Below, piece by piece: positions 17,121 to 26,031 of a stretch of DNA of 64,000 nucleotides (its first letter is position 1; every line of letters starts with the position of its first letter). This DNA is from Sinorhizobium fredii USDA 257 (lineage in GTDB: Bacteria > Pseudomonadota > Alphaproteobacteria > Rhizobiales > Rhizobiaceae). The DNA lies in assembly GCF_000265205.3 (NCBI RefSeq), contig NC_018000.1, forward strand, positions 6,412,460 through 6,476,459, given 5' to 3'. The translations under genes were made by a program, and so were the position numbers. Below the pieces are notes generated by a model that was not told where the DNA came from, made no database searches, and saw nothing but the letters and a program-made list of their open reading frames with translations.

Positions 17121-17813
17121 TTAGAAATCGAGATCCGCATAATGGGAGACGGGGGTTACGCCGCGCACCCGCTCGGCAAGCAGCGGACGGAAGGACGGCC
17201 GGGATTTCAGCCGCTGGTACCATTCCTTGGCGGATGGCGCGTCGGACCAGTCTATTTCGCCGAGATAGTCGAGCACCGAGGTCGCCGCGGCCGCCGCGAG
17301 ATCGGCATAGGAGATTCGGTCGCCGGCAAGCCAGGGGCGCGAGCCGGCGAGCCAGGAGAGATACTTCATGTGCTGACGGATATTGTTGCGCGAGGTTCGG
17401 AGAACCTTCGAATCCGGCGCGCCGCCGCCTTGGTCGGGTGTCATCTGCAGCTTGAAGATGCGCTCGCGCACCAGCGGCCGCGTCACGTCGGCTTCCATCT
17501 TCTGCAGGAACCATTCGGTGAGCCGGCGGATCTCGGCCCTCTGGAACGGATCCTCCGCCAGCAGCCGGCGATCGCGCTTCATGATGCCGCTGGTCTCGTC
17601 GAGATATTCCGAGATGATCGTCGCGCCGCAAAGCGCCCGCATGCTGTCATCCACATAGACCGGCAGGGTGCCGGCCGGGTTGAGCGCCAGGAAGTCGCGC
17701 CGGTTCTCCCAGGGCTGTTCCTCGCTCAATTCCGTCTGATAGCCATATTCTGAGAGAATAAGGCGTACGAACCGCGAGGCAGAGGACATGGGGTGATGAT
17801 ACAGTGTCGGCAT
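17121..17813 (-). CDS. Glutathione S-transferase family protein
   Basis: A 230-residue GST. The thioredoxin-like N-terminus starts [20 protein letters not shown], with [13 protein letters not shown] as the cis-Pro glutathione-binding turn. The helical C-terminal half contains [20 protein letters not shown], the conserved N-capping motif region. It is 10 bp upstream of queG and probably co-transcribed. The substrate is unknown. Confidence 0.9.
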   Translation of the reverse strand: MPTLYHHPMSSASRFVRLILSEYGYQTELSEEQPWENRRDFLALNPAGTLPVYVDDSMRALCGATIISEYLDETSGIMKRDRRLLAEDPFQRAEIRRLTEWFLQKMEADVTRPLVRERIFKLQMTPDQGGGAPDSKVLRTSRNNIRQHMKYLSWLAGSRPWLAGDRISYADLAAAAATSVLDYLGEIDWSDAPSAKEWYQRLKSRPSFRPLLAERVRGVTPVSHYADLDF

Positions 17814-17969
17814 CGATGATCAGATTGCAGCTGTTTTCGAGGATCTCGGCGTCGCGGCGTATGCAACTGGCCACGGCTTGCGACAACGAGCTATAGGTAG
17901 TTGTGGTGGCAAACACAAGAGAATCGACTTTCTCCTCCCAAATCCCAGAATATCAGGAAACGTTCATAT

Positions 17970-18776
17970 ATGGCCGATCAATCGATCATCAGCGCGCTCG
18001 TGCTTGGGCTCATCGAAGGGCTGACGGAGTTCATTCCCGTCTCGTCGACGGCGCATGTACTCCTCGCCGGGCACTTCCTCGGCTTCAAGTCGCCGGGAAA
18101 CACTTTTGCCGTGCTCATCCAGCTCGGTGCCATCCTTGCCATCCTGCTCGTCTATTTCCAGAAGCTCCTATCGATCGCCTTGGCCCTGCCGACGAGCGTT
18201 AAGGCACGGCGCTTCGTCTTGTCGGTGTTGCTCGCCTTCCTGCCGGCTGCGCTGATCGGGGCCGCGGCACATGGCTTCATCAAGGCGGTCCTGTTCGAGA
18301 CACCGATGCTGATCTGCGTCGTACTGATCGTCGGCGGTGTCATTCTCTACATGATCGACCGCCTGCCCTTGAAGCCGCGCTATACCGACGTGTTCGACTA
18401 CCCGCCGTCGCTCGCCCTGAAGATCGGGCTCTTCCAGTGCCTCGCGATGATTCCGGGGACGTCACGCTCCGGCGCGACAATCGCCGGCGCTCTGCTGATG
18501 GGAACCGACAAGCGTTCGGCCGCCGAGTTCTCCTTCTTCCTCGCCATGCCGACCATGGTCGGCGCCTTCACCCTCGACCTCTACAAGAACCGTGACGCGC
18601 TCTCCTTCGACGACATCAGCGTCATCGCCGTCGGTTTCATCGCCGCCTTCGTCGCGGGGATCTTCGTCGTGCGCTCGCTGCTCGATTTCGTCTCGCACCG
18701 CGGCTTCACGCCCTTCGCGATCTGGCGCATCGTGGTCGGCACTGCGGGTCTGATCGGTCTGTGGCTGCTCGGCTAA
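17970..18776 (+). CDS. uppP: Undecaprenyl-diphosphatase (UppP/BacA)
   Basis: A 268-residue polytopic inner-membrane enzyme that recycles undecaprenyl pyrophosphate for cell-wall and polysaccharide synthesis. Signature motifs are [20 protein letters not shown] near residue 15 and [19 protein letters not shown] near 165, with the catalytic Glu/Arg/Ser set. About seven to eight membrane helices are apparent. The ATG at 17970 has AGGAAA upstream. It diverges from the GST-queG operon. Confidence 0.96.
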   Translation: MADQSIISALVLGLIEGLTEFIPVSSTAHVLLAGHFLGFKSPGNTFAVLIQLGAILAILLVYFQKLLSIALALPTSVKARRFVLSVLLAFLPAALIGAAAHGFIKAVLFETPMLICVVLIVGGVILYMIDRLPLKPRYTDVFDYPPSLALKIGLFQCLAMIPGTSRSGATIAGALLMGTDKRSAAEFSFFLAMPTMVGAFTLDLYKNRDALSFDDISVIAVGFIAAFVAGIFVVRSLLDFVSHRGFTPFAIWRIVVGTAGLIGLWLLG

Positions 18777-18788
18777 GCTTAGCCCGCA

Positions 18789-18829
18789 AAACATAAAGCC
18801 GCATGCGTCTCTTGCGAAACGCATGCGGC
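18789..18829 (-). terminator. Intrinsic terminator for the 53-residue peptide gene
   Basis: A perfect 11-bp stem (GCCGCATGCGT at 18798-18808, ACGCATGCGGC at 18819-18829) is followed on the minus strand by TTTATGTTTT. It is properly oriented for the leftward small gene at 18888-19049. On the plus strand it sits 22 bp after uppP but lacks a T-run. Confidence 0.75.
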
Positions 18830-18887
18830 CCCTGGCCCCCGCCAATAACTCAAGATGCCTGCCTCAAAGCCGAGGCAGTAGACCGGC

Positions 18888-19049
18888 TTACCAGCCGGAT
18901 GCCCCGATCGACGCCGTCGTGCACGGATCGACGCCATAGCCAGGCGTGCAGCCCTTGCTGCTGCTCGCCACAGTGCCCGGTGCGATGAATGAGCCAGCCA
19001 GAATGATCAGTGCCGCAGACGCAAAAAAGATTGCGATCGACTTGCCCAT
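18888..19049 (-). CDS. Small exported peptide of unknown function (53 residues)
   Basis: The frame encodes MGKSIAIFFASAALIILAGS, then FIAPGTVASSSKGCTPGYGV and DPCTTASIGASGW. A basic start and hydrophobic core form a signal peptide or membrane anchor. The remaining 25-30 residues have two cysteines that could pair (KGCTPGYGVDPCT). A strong intrinsic terminator follows at 18789-18829. The ribosome site is weak (AAAGG rather far upstream). I do not recognise the family; composition and terminator suggest a real gene. Confidence 0.55.
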   Translation of the reverse strand: MGKSIAIFFASAALIILAGSFIAPGTVASSSKGCTPGYGVDPCTTASIGASGW

Positions 19050-19232
19050 GGGAAGTTATGCCTTTCAGCTATGATGTTGTCACCGCCTGCGCTCGCCGCG
19101 CCGTGGGTGCGAGCGGTGTTTATTCGCCGGGCGTGTCATGATCAATATCAGGACATGCTGAATCTGCGGTAAACACCATTCCCGTTTTCGACTGCGGCAG
19201 AACTGCAACGCTGTTGCAACATGGCCACAAGC

Positions 19233-19258
19233 AAAAGCCGCCGGCGGGACCGGCGGCT
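19233..19258 (-). terminator. Intrinsic terminator after the NDUFA9-like gene
   Basis: The stem AGCCGCCGG (19236-19244) pairs with CCGGCGGCT (19250-19258) over a CGGGA loop. On the minus strand it is followed by TTTT, 30 bp past the stop of the leftward gene at 19288. The rest of the gap 19050-19232 shows nothing further. Confidence 0.75.
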
Positions 19259-19287
19259 GAAATCAAACCACATCGCTGGTAGCGCAA

Positions 19288-20268
19288 TCAGGCCGCGCGG
19301 CCGCCGCGCGTATACTGCCCCTGCGGGCGGAAACGCACCAGATAGGTTGGCAGAATCGATTCGAGCAAGGTCGGCTCGATGCCGATTCCGGGGAGCGTCC
19401 GGCCTTCCGCCTCGGCCGCCGCGGACACCACATTGTCGGATTTGAGCAACACCACCTGGTCGGCGGTAATCGGCGGCGCGATGAACGGCACGAGTGATGC
19501 GACGCTGCCGAGAAGCGATGCGATGCCGAAGGGGATCGAAACGAAGGAACGCTTGCGATCGATCGTGTTCAGCGTGATCTCGAGACATTCGCGGAACGAC
19601 AGGACCTGCGCGCCGCCGAGTTCATAGATCGTCCCGCCCGTGAGTTTCCCGTCGACGGCGCGGGCGACCGCTTCGGCGACATCCGTCACATAGACCGGCT
19701 GGAACTTCGTCCGGCCGCCGCCGATCAGCGGCAGCGCGGGTGCGAAGCGCGCCATGCTGGCGAACTTGTTGAAGAAGTCGTCCTCGGGCCCGAAGATGAT
19801 CGACGGGCGCAGGATGACCGCCTCGGGGACCGTTTCGAGGACGGCGATCTCGGCCCGGCCCTTGGTGCGGGCGTAGCTCGACTCGGATTGCGTGTTGGCG
19901 CCGATTGCCGAAATATGCGTCAGCGTCGCACCGGCCGCGCGGGCGGCTTCCGCGACGGCCCGGGCGCCGAAGTCCTGTACCGCGTCAAACGTGTTGCGGC
20001 CGCTCTCGAAGAGCACGCCGACGCAGTTGATCACGTGGTCGGCACCCTCGACGGCGCGATCGACCGACTTGCGATAGCGCAGATTGGCCTGGACGAAGGA
20101 AATCTGGCCCATGCTGCCGAGCGGCTGGAGATGACCTGCAAGATCCGGCCGGCGCACCGCGACGCGAATGCGATAGCCTCGCTTTGCAAGCGCGCGCACC
20201 ACATGACGGCCGACAAATCCGGATCCGCCGAAAATCGTCACCAGCGGCGGAAGGTTGGACAAGGTCAT
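19288..20268 (-). CDS. Complex I NDUFA9-subunit-like NAD(P)-binding protein
   Basis: A 326-residue atypical SDR. It opens with PLVTIFGGSGFVGRHVVRAL, a GGxGFxG dinucleotide site, and includes HISAIGANTQSESSYARTKG with the Y-x3-K pair and VILRPSIIFGPEDDFFNKFA. This matches the alphaproteobacterial relatives of mitochondrial complex I subunit NDUFA9. The C-terminal part has hydrophobic stretches that may touch the membrane. Its close distance to uppP, with a small peptide gene between, is common in rhizobia from memory. A role in complex I assembly is inferred from homology only. Confidence 0.85.
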   Translation of the reverse strand: MTLSNLPPLVTIFGGSGFVGRHVVRALAKRGYRIRVAVRRPDLAGHLQPLGSMGQISFVQANLRYRKSVDRAVEGADHVINCVGVLFESGRNTFDAVQDFGARAVAEAARAAGATLTHISAIGANTQSESSYARTKGRAEIAVLETVPEAVILRPSIIFGPEDDFFNKFASMARFAPALPLIGGGRTKFQPVYVTDVAEAVARAVDGKLTGGTIYELGGAQVLSFRECLEITLNTIDRKRSFVSIPFGIASLLGSVASLVPFIAPPITADQVVLLKSDNVVSAAAEAEGRTLPGIGIEPTLLESILPTYLVRFRPQGQYTRGGRAA

Positions 20269-20367
20269 GGGAAGCGCACTCCTGAAGTCGTTTGGAAGAA
20301 TTGCTTGCTACATAGCCGAAGCGGCGGGCAAGGTGAAGGCCATTCCGCGCATGCTCGCGGCAGGTTC

Positions 20368-20523
20368 ACCCCTCCCCAACCCCTCGCCACGAGGGGGAGG
20401 GGCCACGATGCCGCGCCTTGGGCACGTCACCTAAACCGCTTCCGCGTGTGGAAGCGTTGGAGGGGGCGGAGGCGGTGCCACGGCTAGTCCCTCCCCCTTG
20501 TGGGGAGGCGTTGGGGAGGGGGT
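20368..20523. repeat. Intergenic mosaic repeat, same family as 6991-7143
   Basis: The left end CACCCCTCCCCAACCCCTCG and the right end CGTTGGGGAGGGGG are inverted. The right side CTCCCCCTTGTGGGGAGG matches the arm of the element at 6991-7143. A central hairpin (CCGCTTCC..GGAAGCG) is also present. It fills most of the 303-bp gap between the NDUFA9-like gene and the DUF1330 gene. Confidence 0.7.
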
Positions 20524-20571
20524 CTTGCCCGGAGGACGGCGCCGTGTCTCCGCTCGAAGCAGACGGGGAGG

Positions 20572-20859
20572 TCAGACGCCCTCCACTACGACCATCTCGG
20601 CATCGGCAACCTCCTGGCGGATTGCAGCGGCGATCTGATATTCCGGGGAATTGTAGCAGTCGATCGCCGCCTGCAGGGAGGGGAATTCGATCACCACATT
20701 GCGGGCGCGGACGGCGCCTTCCAACCGGTGGAATTCTCCGCCGCGCGCCAGGAAAGTCGCGCCATATTTCTCGAAGGCCGGCTTTGCGGCCGCCACGTAG
20801 TGTTTGTAGCGTTCCGGGTCTCTGATATCGACCCGAGCAATCCAATATCCCTTTGCCAT
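20572..20859 (-). CDS. DUF1330 family small protein
   Basis: A 95-residue ferredoxin-like alpha/beta-barrel protein of the DUF1330 family. Typical features are KGYWIARVDIRDPERYKHYV at the N-terminus and VIEFPSLQAAIDCYNSPEYQ near residue 65. GAGGAG stands before the ATG at 20859. DUF1330 proteins are cytoplasmic dimers of unknown function, structurally related to antibiotic-biosynthesis monooxygenases. Confidence 0.88.
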   Translation of the reverse strand: MAKGYWIARVDIRDPERYKHYVAAAKPAFEKYGATFLARGGEFHRLEGAVRARNVVIEFPSLQAAIDCYNSPEYQIAAAIRQEVADAEMVVVEGV

Positions 20860-20988
20860 AACGAACTCCTCGTCGTTCTCGAAAAGCACAGACGGGATCG
20901 TTACTTCCGGCAATTCTGGGTCGAGGTCAAGCGCACCGGTTGACAGGAAGTGACAAAGCCAAGGCTGGTCGCGCCGCCTCAGGGCGGA

Positions 20989-21693
20989 TCAACCGGAGAG
21001 GGTGCTCTCCATCTCGGCGAGGATTGCGCGGCTGGCGGCCAGCGGATCGACCGCCTTGATGATCGGTCGGGCGACGACGAGGTGGCTCGATCCCGCACTG
21101 AGCGCCTCGGCCGGCGTCATCACCCGCTTCTGGTCGCCTTTCTCCGCACCGGCGGGGCGGATGCCGGGCGTCACCACCGCCATCTCCGCGCCGATGATGT
21201 TGCGGACGGCGGCGGCTTCCTCCGCCGAGCAGACGATGCCGCCCATGCCGGCGGTGCGCGCCTGTTCGGCACGGCGCAGCACCAGTGTGTGTGGATCGGT
21301 TCCGTAACCCGCATCGATGACGTCCCGCGCGTCCATCGAGGTCAGCACCGTCACTCCGAGCAGGCAGAGGTCCGATCCCTTCGCCGCTTCGACGGCCGCC
21401 TTCATCGCCTTCGGATAGGCATGCAGCGTCAGCATCGACATGCCCATCCTGACGATGTTCTCGACGCCCTTCGCCACCGTGTTGTCGATGTCGAGCAGTT
21501 TCATGTCGAGAAAGACCTTCTTGCCGCTCATGGCGAGATCGCGGGCGAATTCGAGGCCGCCGGCGAAGGCGAGCTGGTAGCCGATCTTGTAGAAGACGAC
21601 CTCCTCGCCCAGCGTCGAGACGATCTTTTCGGCCTCGGCGATCGTAGGAATGTCGAGGCCGACGATCAGCCGGTCGCGCGCGCTTGTGCTCAT
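20989..21693 (-). CDS. pyrF: Orotidine 5'-phosphate decarboxylase
   Basis: A 234-residue TIM-barrel enzyme making UMP from OMP. The catalytic D-x-K-x2-D is in [13 protein letters not shown] (D63, K65, D68). The phosphate-binding segment is [21 protein letters not shown] and then [12 protein letters not shown]. The ATG at 21693 ([14 protein letters not shown]) fits the family; the frame runs on to 21768 but without similarity. A histidine-phosphatase-like gene ends 7 bp upstream, so the two are likely co-transcribed. Confidence 0.97.
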   Translation of the reverse strand: MSTSARDRLIVGLDIPTIAEAEKIVSTLGEEVVFYKIGYQLAFAGGLEFARDLAMSGKKVFLDMKLLDIDNTVAKGVENIVRMGMSMLTLHAYPKAMKAAVEAAKGSDLCLLGVTVLTSMDARDVIDAGYGTDPHTLVLRRAEQARTAGMGGIVCSAEEAAAVRNIIGAEMAVVTPGIRPAGAEKGDQKRVMTPAEALSAGSSHLVVARPIIKAVDPLAASRAILAEMESTLSG

Positions 21694-21700
21694 GTCGAGA

Positions 21701-22282
21701 TCACCCCTGCCAAATCTCCATCGGCGTCCAGTCGCATGTGACGGCCCGATCCGCAAGACGAAAGGCAAAGAGATTGCCGCCGCCCGGCAACTGGTCGGCG
21801 CTGCGGGAGATCGCCGCGCCCGTCATCCGGCATTTCAGCAGCGTGCCGACGCCGCCATGCCCCACAAAAGCGATCGGGATCGCCGGATCATGACGGTCGA
21901 GGATGGAGAACACCGCCTTCGAGATGCGCGCCTGCGCATCGATGGCGCGCTCCCAGCCCAAATGGCTCTCCTCGGGGTGGGCGAAGAACCGGTCCGCTGC
22001 TTTCTCGAAGTCGTCGGGCGGCAGGAAGCCCGTCGAGGAGCGGTCGTTCTCGCCCATCTCCTCGTCGGTCTCGACCGGAACGCCTGCGGCCTCCGCGAGA
22101 ATTGCCGCCGTTTCGATCGCCTTCTTTTCCGCGCTGGAGATGACGCGGCCGAGCAATCGGACCCACGGCTGTTCGGAGGTCATGCGTACCCGTTCCCGCC
22201 CGAGATCGGACAGGCCCCATTCCGGCACGGGGACGGCGGGATCGATCTTGACTTGCGGGTGGGTGATATAGACGCCGAACAC
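21701..22282 (-). CDS. Histidine-phosphatase superfamily protein with altered N-terminal motif
   Basis: A 193-residue phosphoglycerate-mutase-like protein. The usual N-terminal RHG motif is replaced by [20 protein letters not shown], which retains a His but lacks the flanking Arg and Gly. The rest is recognisable: [20 protein letters not shown] (the S..R/K..ETA segment) and [19 protein letters not shown] with the second catalytic His. Similar THPQV starts are, from memory, common in rhizobial members, so this is likely a lineage variant rather than decay. It sits between pmtA and pyrF on the same strand. The substrate is unknown. Confidence 0.82.
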   Translation of the reverse strand: MFGVYITHPQVKIDPAVPVPEWGLSDLGRERVRMTSEQPWVRLLGRVISSAEKKAIETAAILAEAAGVPVETDEEMGENDRSSTGFLPPDDFEKAADRFFAHPEESHLGWERAIDAQARISKAVFSILDRHDPAIPIAFVGHGGVGTLLKCRMTGAAISRSADQLPGGGNLFAFRLADRAVTCDWTPMEIWQG

Positions 22283-22296
22283 GGCAGGTCCGGGGT

Positions 22297-22899
22297 CTAA
22301 TGGGCCTTGCTATAGACCCAGAGCTGAGCCGGCGGGATGTTGCGCACGACGAAATCGTAATGCTGGATGCGATAGCGATCCGGCATGGCAACCACTGGCG
22401 ACATCGGCCCGTAGGAGATCTGAACGACGGGACGGCCGAAGGGGACGCGCGAGAGCAGGTCGTCGATCAGTTCGACGCGGCGGTGCATCGGGAAGTTCAG
22501 GAGCGGTACGGCGGAGACGACGCTGTCGAACTGTTGACCGTTCAGCGCGCCGAGCGTGCGCGAAAGGTCGAAGGCATCGCCGTTGATGAAGTGCACGCCA
22601 GCGAAATCCTCCTTCAGCTGATTGAAGAATTCGGTCGAGTATTCGACCGATATCAGCCTTTCAGGCGAAATGCCGCGCTCCAGGATCGCCTTGGTGATCA
22701 CGCCTGTGCCCGGGCCGAGCTCGAGGACCGGCAGACCGGAACGCGGGTTGACGACGCTCGCCATGCGTCGCGCCGTCACTGCGGATGTCGGCAGGATCGC
22801 GCCGACGGCCCGGGTGTTGCTCATCCAGCCCTTGAAGAAGCGAATCTCTTCGTCGAACTTCTGACCGAACTTTTCCTTCACCTTCAGGCGCAGACTCAT
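22297..22899 (-). CDS. pmtA: Phosphatidylethanolamine N-methyltransferase (Sinorhizobium type)
   Basis: A 200-residue SAM-dependent methyltransferase matching the Sinorhizobium PmtA family. It would methylate phosphatidylethanolamine stepwise to phosphatidylcholine at the inner membrane. The SAM site is PVLELGPGTGVITKAIL around residues 57-73; SAVPLLNFPMHRRVELI follows. The N-terminal EEIRFFKGWMSNTRAVGAIL is typical. This type resembles KsgA-like rRNA methyltransferases more than Rhodobacter PmtA. It lies 14 bp upstream of the histidine-phosphatase-like gene. Confidence 0.88.
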   Translation of the reverse strand: MSLRLKVKEKFGQKFDEEIRFFKGWMSNTRAVGAILPTSAVTARRMASVVNPRSGLPVLELGPGTGVITKAILERGISPERLISVEYSTEFFNQLKEDFAGVHFINGDAFDLSRTLGALNGQQFDSVVSAVPLLNFPMHRRVELIDDLLSRVPFGRPVVQISYGPMSPVVAMPDRYRIQHYDFVVRNIPPAQLWVYSKAH

Positions 22900-23061
22900 C
22901 GAATCCCCTCGACTTCATTGTTCCATGGCAACACGCGCGTCGCCGCAAATCGGCGGCCCGCGTGAGCGTCTGTGCATAATGTGCTCGCATCTGCGGCGAA
23001 AACAAGTCGGCCTGCGTCTGAAAGCGACACTTTATCAACAGAGGGCGACGTCGGATCTATG

Positions 23062-23091
23062 AAAAAACCACCACGCGGGCGTGGCGGGTTT
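23062..23091 (-). terminator. Intrinsic terminator after dnaN
   Basis: A GC-rich stem (CCACCACGC / GCGTGGCGG, with one mismatch) ends in a T6 run on the minus strand (23062-23067). It stands about 117 bp past the dnaN stop. It is the only clear signal in the 308-bp gap 22900-23207, which otherwise probably carries the pmtA promoter. Confidence 0.7.
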
Positions 23092-23207
23092 CAGTCCGAT
23101 ATCGCTCCGCTGCATGCTTCCCGAGATCGCAGCCGATCTAAGGATAGAACGGCACCAATTCAAAGTGCGACAGCGACCTTTGTGCGTCTGATCAAGACGC
23201 TGACGTC

Positions 23208-24326
23208 TTACACGCGCATCGGCATCAGCACGTAGAGCGCGTCGTCCGCCGCGAGGTCCCGCACCAGCGTCGGCGAACCCGGGTCCGCCAGCATGAAGAC
23301 CGCTTCATTGCCGGTAAGTTGGGCGGTGATGTCGAGCAGGTACTTGGCGTTGAAACCGATCTCGAGCGGGTCGCTCTCATAACCGACCGGCAATTCTTCC
23401 GTTGCGCTGCCGGAATCCGGGTTGTTGACGGTCAGCGTCATCTGGCCTTCGTTCAAGGCGAGCTTGACGGCTCGGCCGCGTTCGGAGGAGATCGTCGAGA
23501 CGCGGTCGACGGCTTGCGCGAAGGACTGGCAGTCGACGCGCAGCTCCTTGTCGTTGCCGGCAGGAATCACCCGCTGATAGTCCGGGAAGGTGCCGTCGAT
23601 CAGCTTCGAGGTCATGACGATCGAGCCGATCGTCAGGCGGATTTTCGCGTCCGAGACCTCGACCGTCACGACCACGTCCGGATTGTCGAGCAGCTTCTGC
23701 AATTCGCTGACGGTCTTGCGCGGAACGATGATGCCGGGCATGCCCTCCGAACCGGACGGCGCCTCGATGTCGGCACGGGCGAGGCGATGGCCGTCGGTCG
23801 CAACGGCGCGCAGCTTCAACTGCCCCTTGTCCTCCACCGTGTGAACGAAGATGCCATTGAGGTAGTAGCGCGTTTCCTCCGTCGAAATCGCGAACTGCGT
23901 CCTGTCGATCAGCATCTTCAAGTCCGGCGCCTTGACGCGGAAGGAATGCGAGAAGCTGCCGGCCGTGAGGTCCGGAAAGTCCGATTGCGGCAGGCATTGC
24001 AGCGAGAACTTGGAGCGGCCCGAGGCAACCGTCATTGCCGTACCCTCGGCATTGGTGGCGAGCCGCACCTCGGAACCGTCCGGCAGCTTGCGGACGATGT
24101 CATAGAGCAGGTGGGCCGGAACGGTCGTGGCGCCGGCCTGTTCCACCTGGGCCGGCGTTGCCTCGGTGATCTCCAGGTCGAGGTCGGTCGCCTTCATTTC
24201 GAGGCTGGCGCCATCGGAGCGCAGGAGCACGTTCGAGAGGATGGGGATGGTGTTGCGCCGTTCGACCACGCGATGGACATGGTTCAGCGATTTCAAAAGA
24301 TTGGACCGCTCAAGAGTAATGCGCAT
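23208..24326 (-). CDS. dnaN: DNA polymerase III beta subunit (sliding clamp)
   Basis: A 372-residue clamp protein, the normal length. It opens MRITLERSNLLKSLNHVHRV and ends DDALYVLMPMRV, both characteristic. Three clamp subdomains are evident, including FPDYQRVIPAGNDKELRVDC in the central one. It is the processivity factor of replication. dnaA is not adjacent here, as in rhizobia generally. It diverges from rsmI. Confidence 0.98.
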   Translation of the reverse strand: MRITLERSNLLKSLNHVHRVVERRNTIPILSNVLLRSDGASLEMKATDLDLEITEATPAQVEQAGATTVPAHLLYDIVRKLPDGSEVRLATNAEGTAMTVASGRSKFSLQCLPQSDFPDLTAGSFSHSFRVKAPDLKMLIDRTQFAISTEETRYYLNGIFVHTVEDKGQLKLRAVATDGHRLARADIEAPSGSEGMPGIIVPRKTVSELQKLLDNPDVVVTVEVSDAKIRLTIGSIVMTSKLIDGTFPDYQRVIPAGNDKELRVDCQSFAQAVDRVSTISSERGRAVKLALNEGQMTLTVNNPDSGSATEELPVGYESDPLEIGFNAKYLLDITAQLTGNEAVFMLADPGSPTLVRDLAADDALYVLMPMRV

Positions 24327-24578
24327 GGGATGCTACCGCTTTCAACCATTGCCGGACGGGCGGTGCGCCCGCCGCAGCGTCAAACTGCGTGTGTCCCGGC
24401 CGGCCGGCCGGAGTGATGTGGACGGGCAAAATGGCAGAAAAATCGCCGCGAACGCAAGCGGTTTTGCGGGCTTTTCCCAAATGCAGGCGCCCGCCGGGGC
24501 CGGCGGCCTTGCCCTGCGCGTGCGGCTCACTCATAAAGGGCGCGAACCGGCAAGCCGGGCATAAGCGGGAACAGGGCG

Positions 24579-25508
24579 TTGGACAAGCAGCAATCGACCG
24601 AAGCGGCGGGGAAGGAAAGGCACCGCAGCTTTCGCCTGCACAATGCAAGCATTCCGGCGCGCCCGCTGGAGCCGGCTCTCTATCTGGTGGCGACGCCGAT
24701 CGGCAATCTCGCCGACATCACCTTGAGGGCGCTGGAGACGATCGCCGGCGCCGACCTGCTTGCCTGCGAGGACACGCGGGTGACGCGGGTGCTGCTCGAC
24801 CGCTACGGCATCGTCAATCGGCCGGTTGCCTATCATGAACACAACGCGGCCGAGGCCGGGCCGCGGCTGCTTTCGGCGCTTGCCGCGGGGAAATCCGTGG
24901 CGCTCGTCTCCGATGCCGGCACGCCGCTCGTCTCAGACCCGGGCTATCGCCTGGCGCAGCTCGCGATCGACGCCGGTCATCGGGTCGTGCCCATTCCCGG
25001 TGCGTCGGCGCCGCTCGCGGCTCTCGTCGGATCCGGTCTCCCGAGCGATGCCTTCCTCTTTGCCGGTTTTCTGCCCACCAAGGACAAGGCGAAGCGCGAT
25101 CGGTTGGCGGAATTCGCCCACGTGCCAGCGACGCTTCTCTTCTTCGAGTCGCCGCACCGCATCGCCGCGACCGTCGCTGCGGCCGCCGAGATTTTCGGCG
25201 AAGGGAGGAAGGCGGCGGTCTGCCGCGAACTAACCAAAACCTTTGAGGAATTTCGCCGCGGCACGCTCGGCGAACTGAAGGCGTTTTACGACGAAGGCGC
25301 AAGTGTGAAGGGCGAGATCGTTCTGGTGATCGGACCGCCCGATGCAAAGCCAGCCCCCGGGGCCGCGGATGTGGACGCGCTCCTGAAAACACTTTCCCGC
25401 GACATGCCGACGGGCAAGGCCGCGACGGAAGCCGCCCGGCAAACCGGATTGCCACGCAAGGAGCTCTACGACAGGCTGCTGGGTCTCAAGGACAGCAATG
25501 AAGGTTGA
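24579..25508 (+). CDS. rsmI: 16S rRNA (cytidine1402-2'-O)-methyltransferase
   Basis: A 309-residue tetrapyrrole-methylase-fold RNA methyltransferase. Family motifs are [56 protein letters not shown] and [13 protein letters not shown]. The start is a TTG at 24579 with AGGG upstream, with about 30 residues before the conserved core. It overlaps yraN by 11 bp. RsmI modifies the ribosomal P-site. Confidence 0.95.
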   Translation: MDKQQSTEAAGKERHRSFRLHNASIPARPLEPALYLVATPIGNLADITLRALETIAGADLLACEDTRVTRVLLDRYGIVNRPVAYHEHNAAEAGPRLLSALAAGKSVALVSDAGTPLVSDPGYRLAQLAIDAGHRVVPIPGASAPLAALVGSGLPSDAFLFAGFLPTKDKAKRDRLAEFAHVPATLLFFESPHRIAATVAAAAEIFGEGRKAAVCRELTKTFEEFRRGTLGELKAFYDEGASVKGEIVLVIGPPDAKPAPGAADVDALLKTLSRDMPTGKAATEAARQTGLPRKELYDRLLGLKDSNEG

Positions 25509-25866
25509 GCGTCCGGATGCCCGCAAGCTGAAGGCGCTGAAGCGCGGCCATCTTGCCGAATACCGCGCCGCGCTCTGCCTGATCGTCAAGGGCTACCGCA
25601 TCGTCGCCATGCGCTACCGCACCAAGCTGGGCGAGATCGACATCATCGCTCGGCGCGGCGACCTCATCGCCTGCGTCGAAGTGAAGGCCCGCGGCACTTT
25701 CGACGGGGCGGTCTTCGCCGTCTCCGATACGGCGCAACGGCGGATCAGGGCCGCCAGCGACGTCTGGCTCTCGCGTCAGGCGGATTTCCACCGCCTCTCT
25801 GTCCGCTACGACATCGTCGCCGTTATGCCCTGGCGCTGGCCGCGGCACCTGCCGAATGCTTTTTGA
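25498..25866 (+). CDS. yraN: YraN family (UPF0102) nuclease-fold protein
   Basis: A 122-residue restriction-endonuclease-fold protein. [21 protein letters not shown] carries the E-I-D...E-V-K nuclease-like core around residues 44-64, preceded by [20 protein letters not shown]. The family accompanies rsmI in many bacteria, and its role is not firmly known. It overlaps rsmI by 11 bp and is co-transcribed with it. The gshB gene that often comes next is displaced 5.8 kb downstream. Confidence 0.9.
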
Positions 25867-25971
25867 TCGACGAGCGGAACGAGGCAAAGTGCGCGCGGTT
25901 TTCGGCCCGCATCCCGCGACCAAGCGATCGCGGCAAATTTGTAATCGTTCCGACACAAAAGCATTACCGGC

Positions 25972-25989
25972 CTGTCATTGAAGATCACT
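25972..25989 (+). promoter_or_regulatory. Weak PHO-box-like sequence upstream of ugpB
   Basis: A perfect PhoB half-site CTGTCAT at 25972-25978 lies 54 bp before the ugpB start. The second half (GATCACT with the usual 4-bp spacer) fits poorly. A second loose match begins at 25951 (CGACACAAAA). ugp operons are PhoB-controlled in E. coli and rhizobia, which is the main reason to note it. Confidence 0.35.
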
Positions 25990-26031
25990 AGTCCACTGCC
26001 AACCGGAACCACGGTGGAGAGGGACCCAGAC

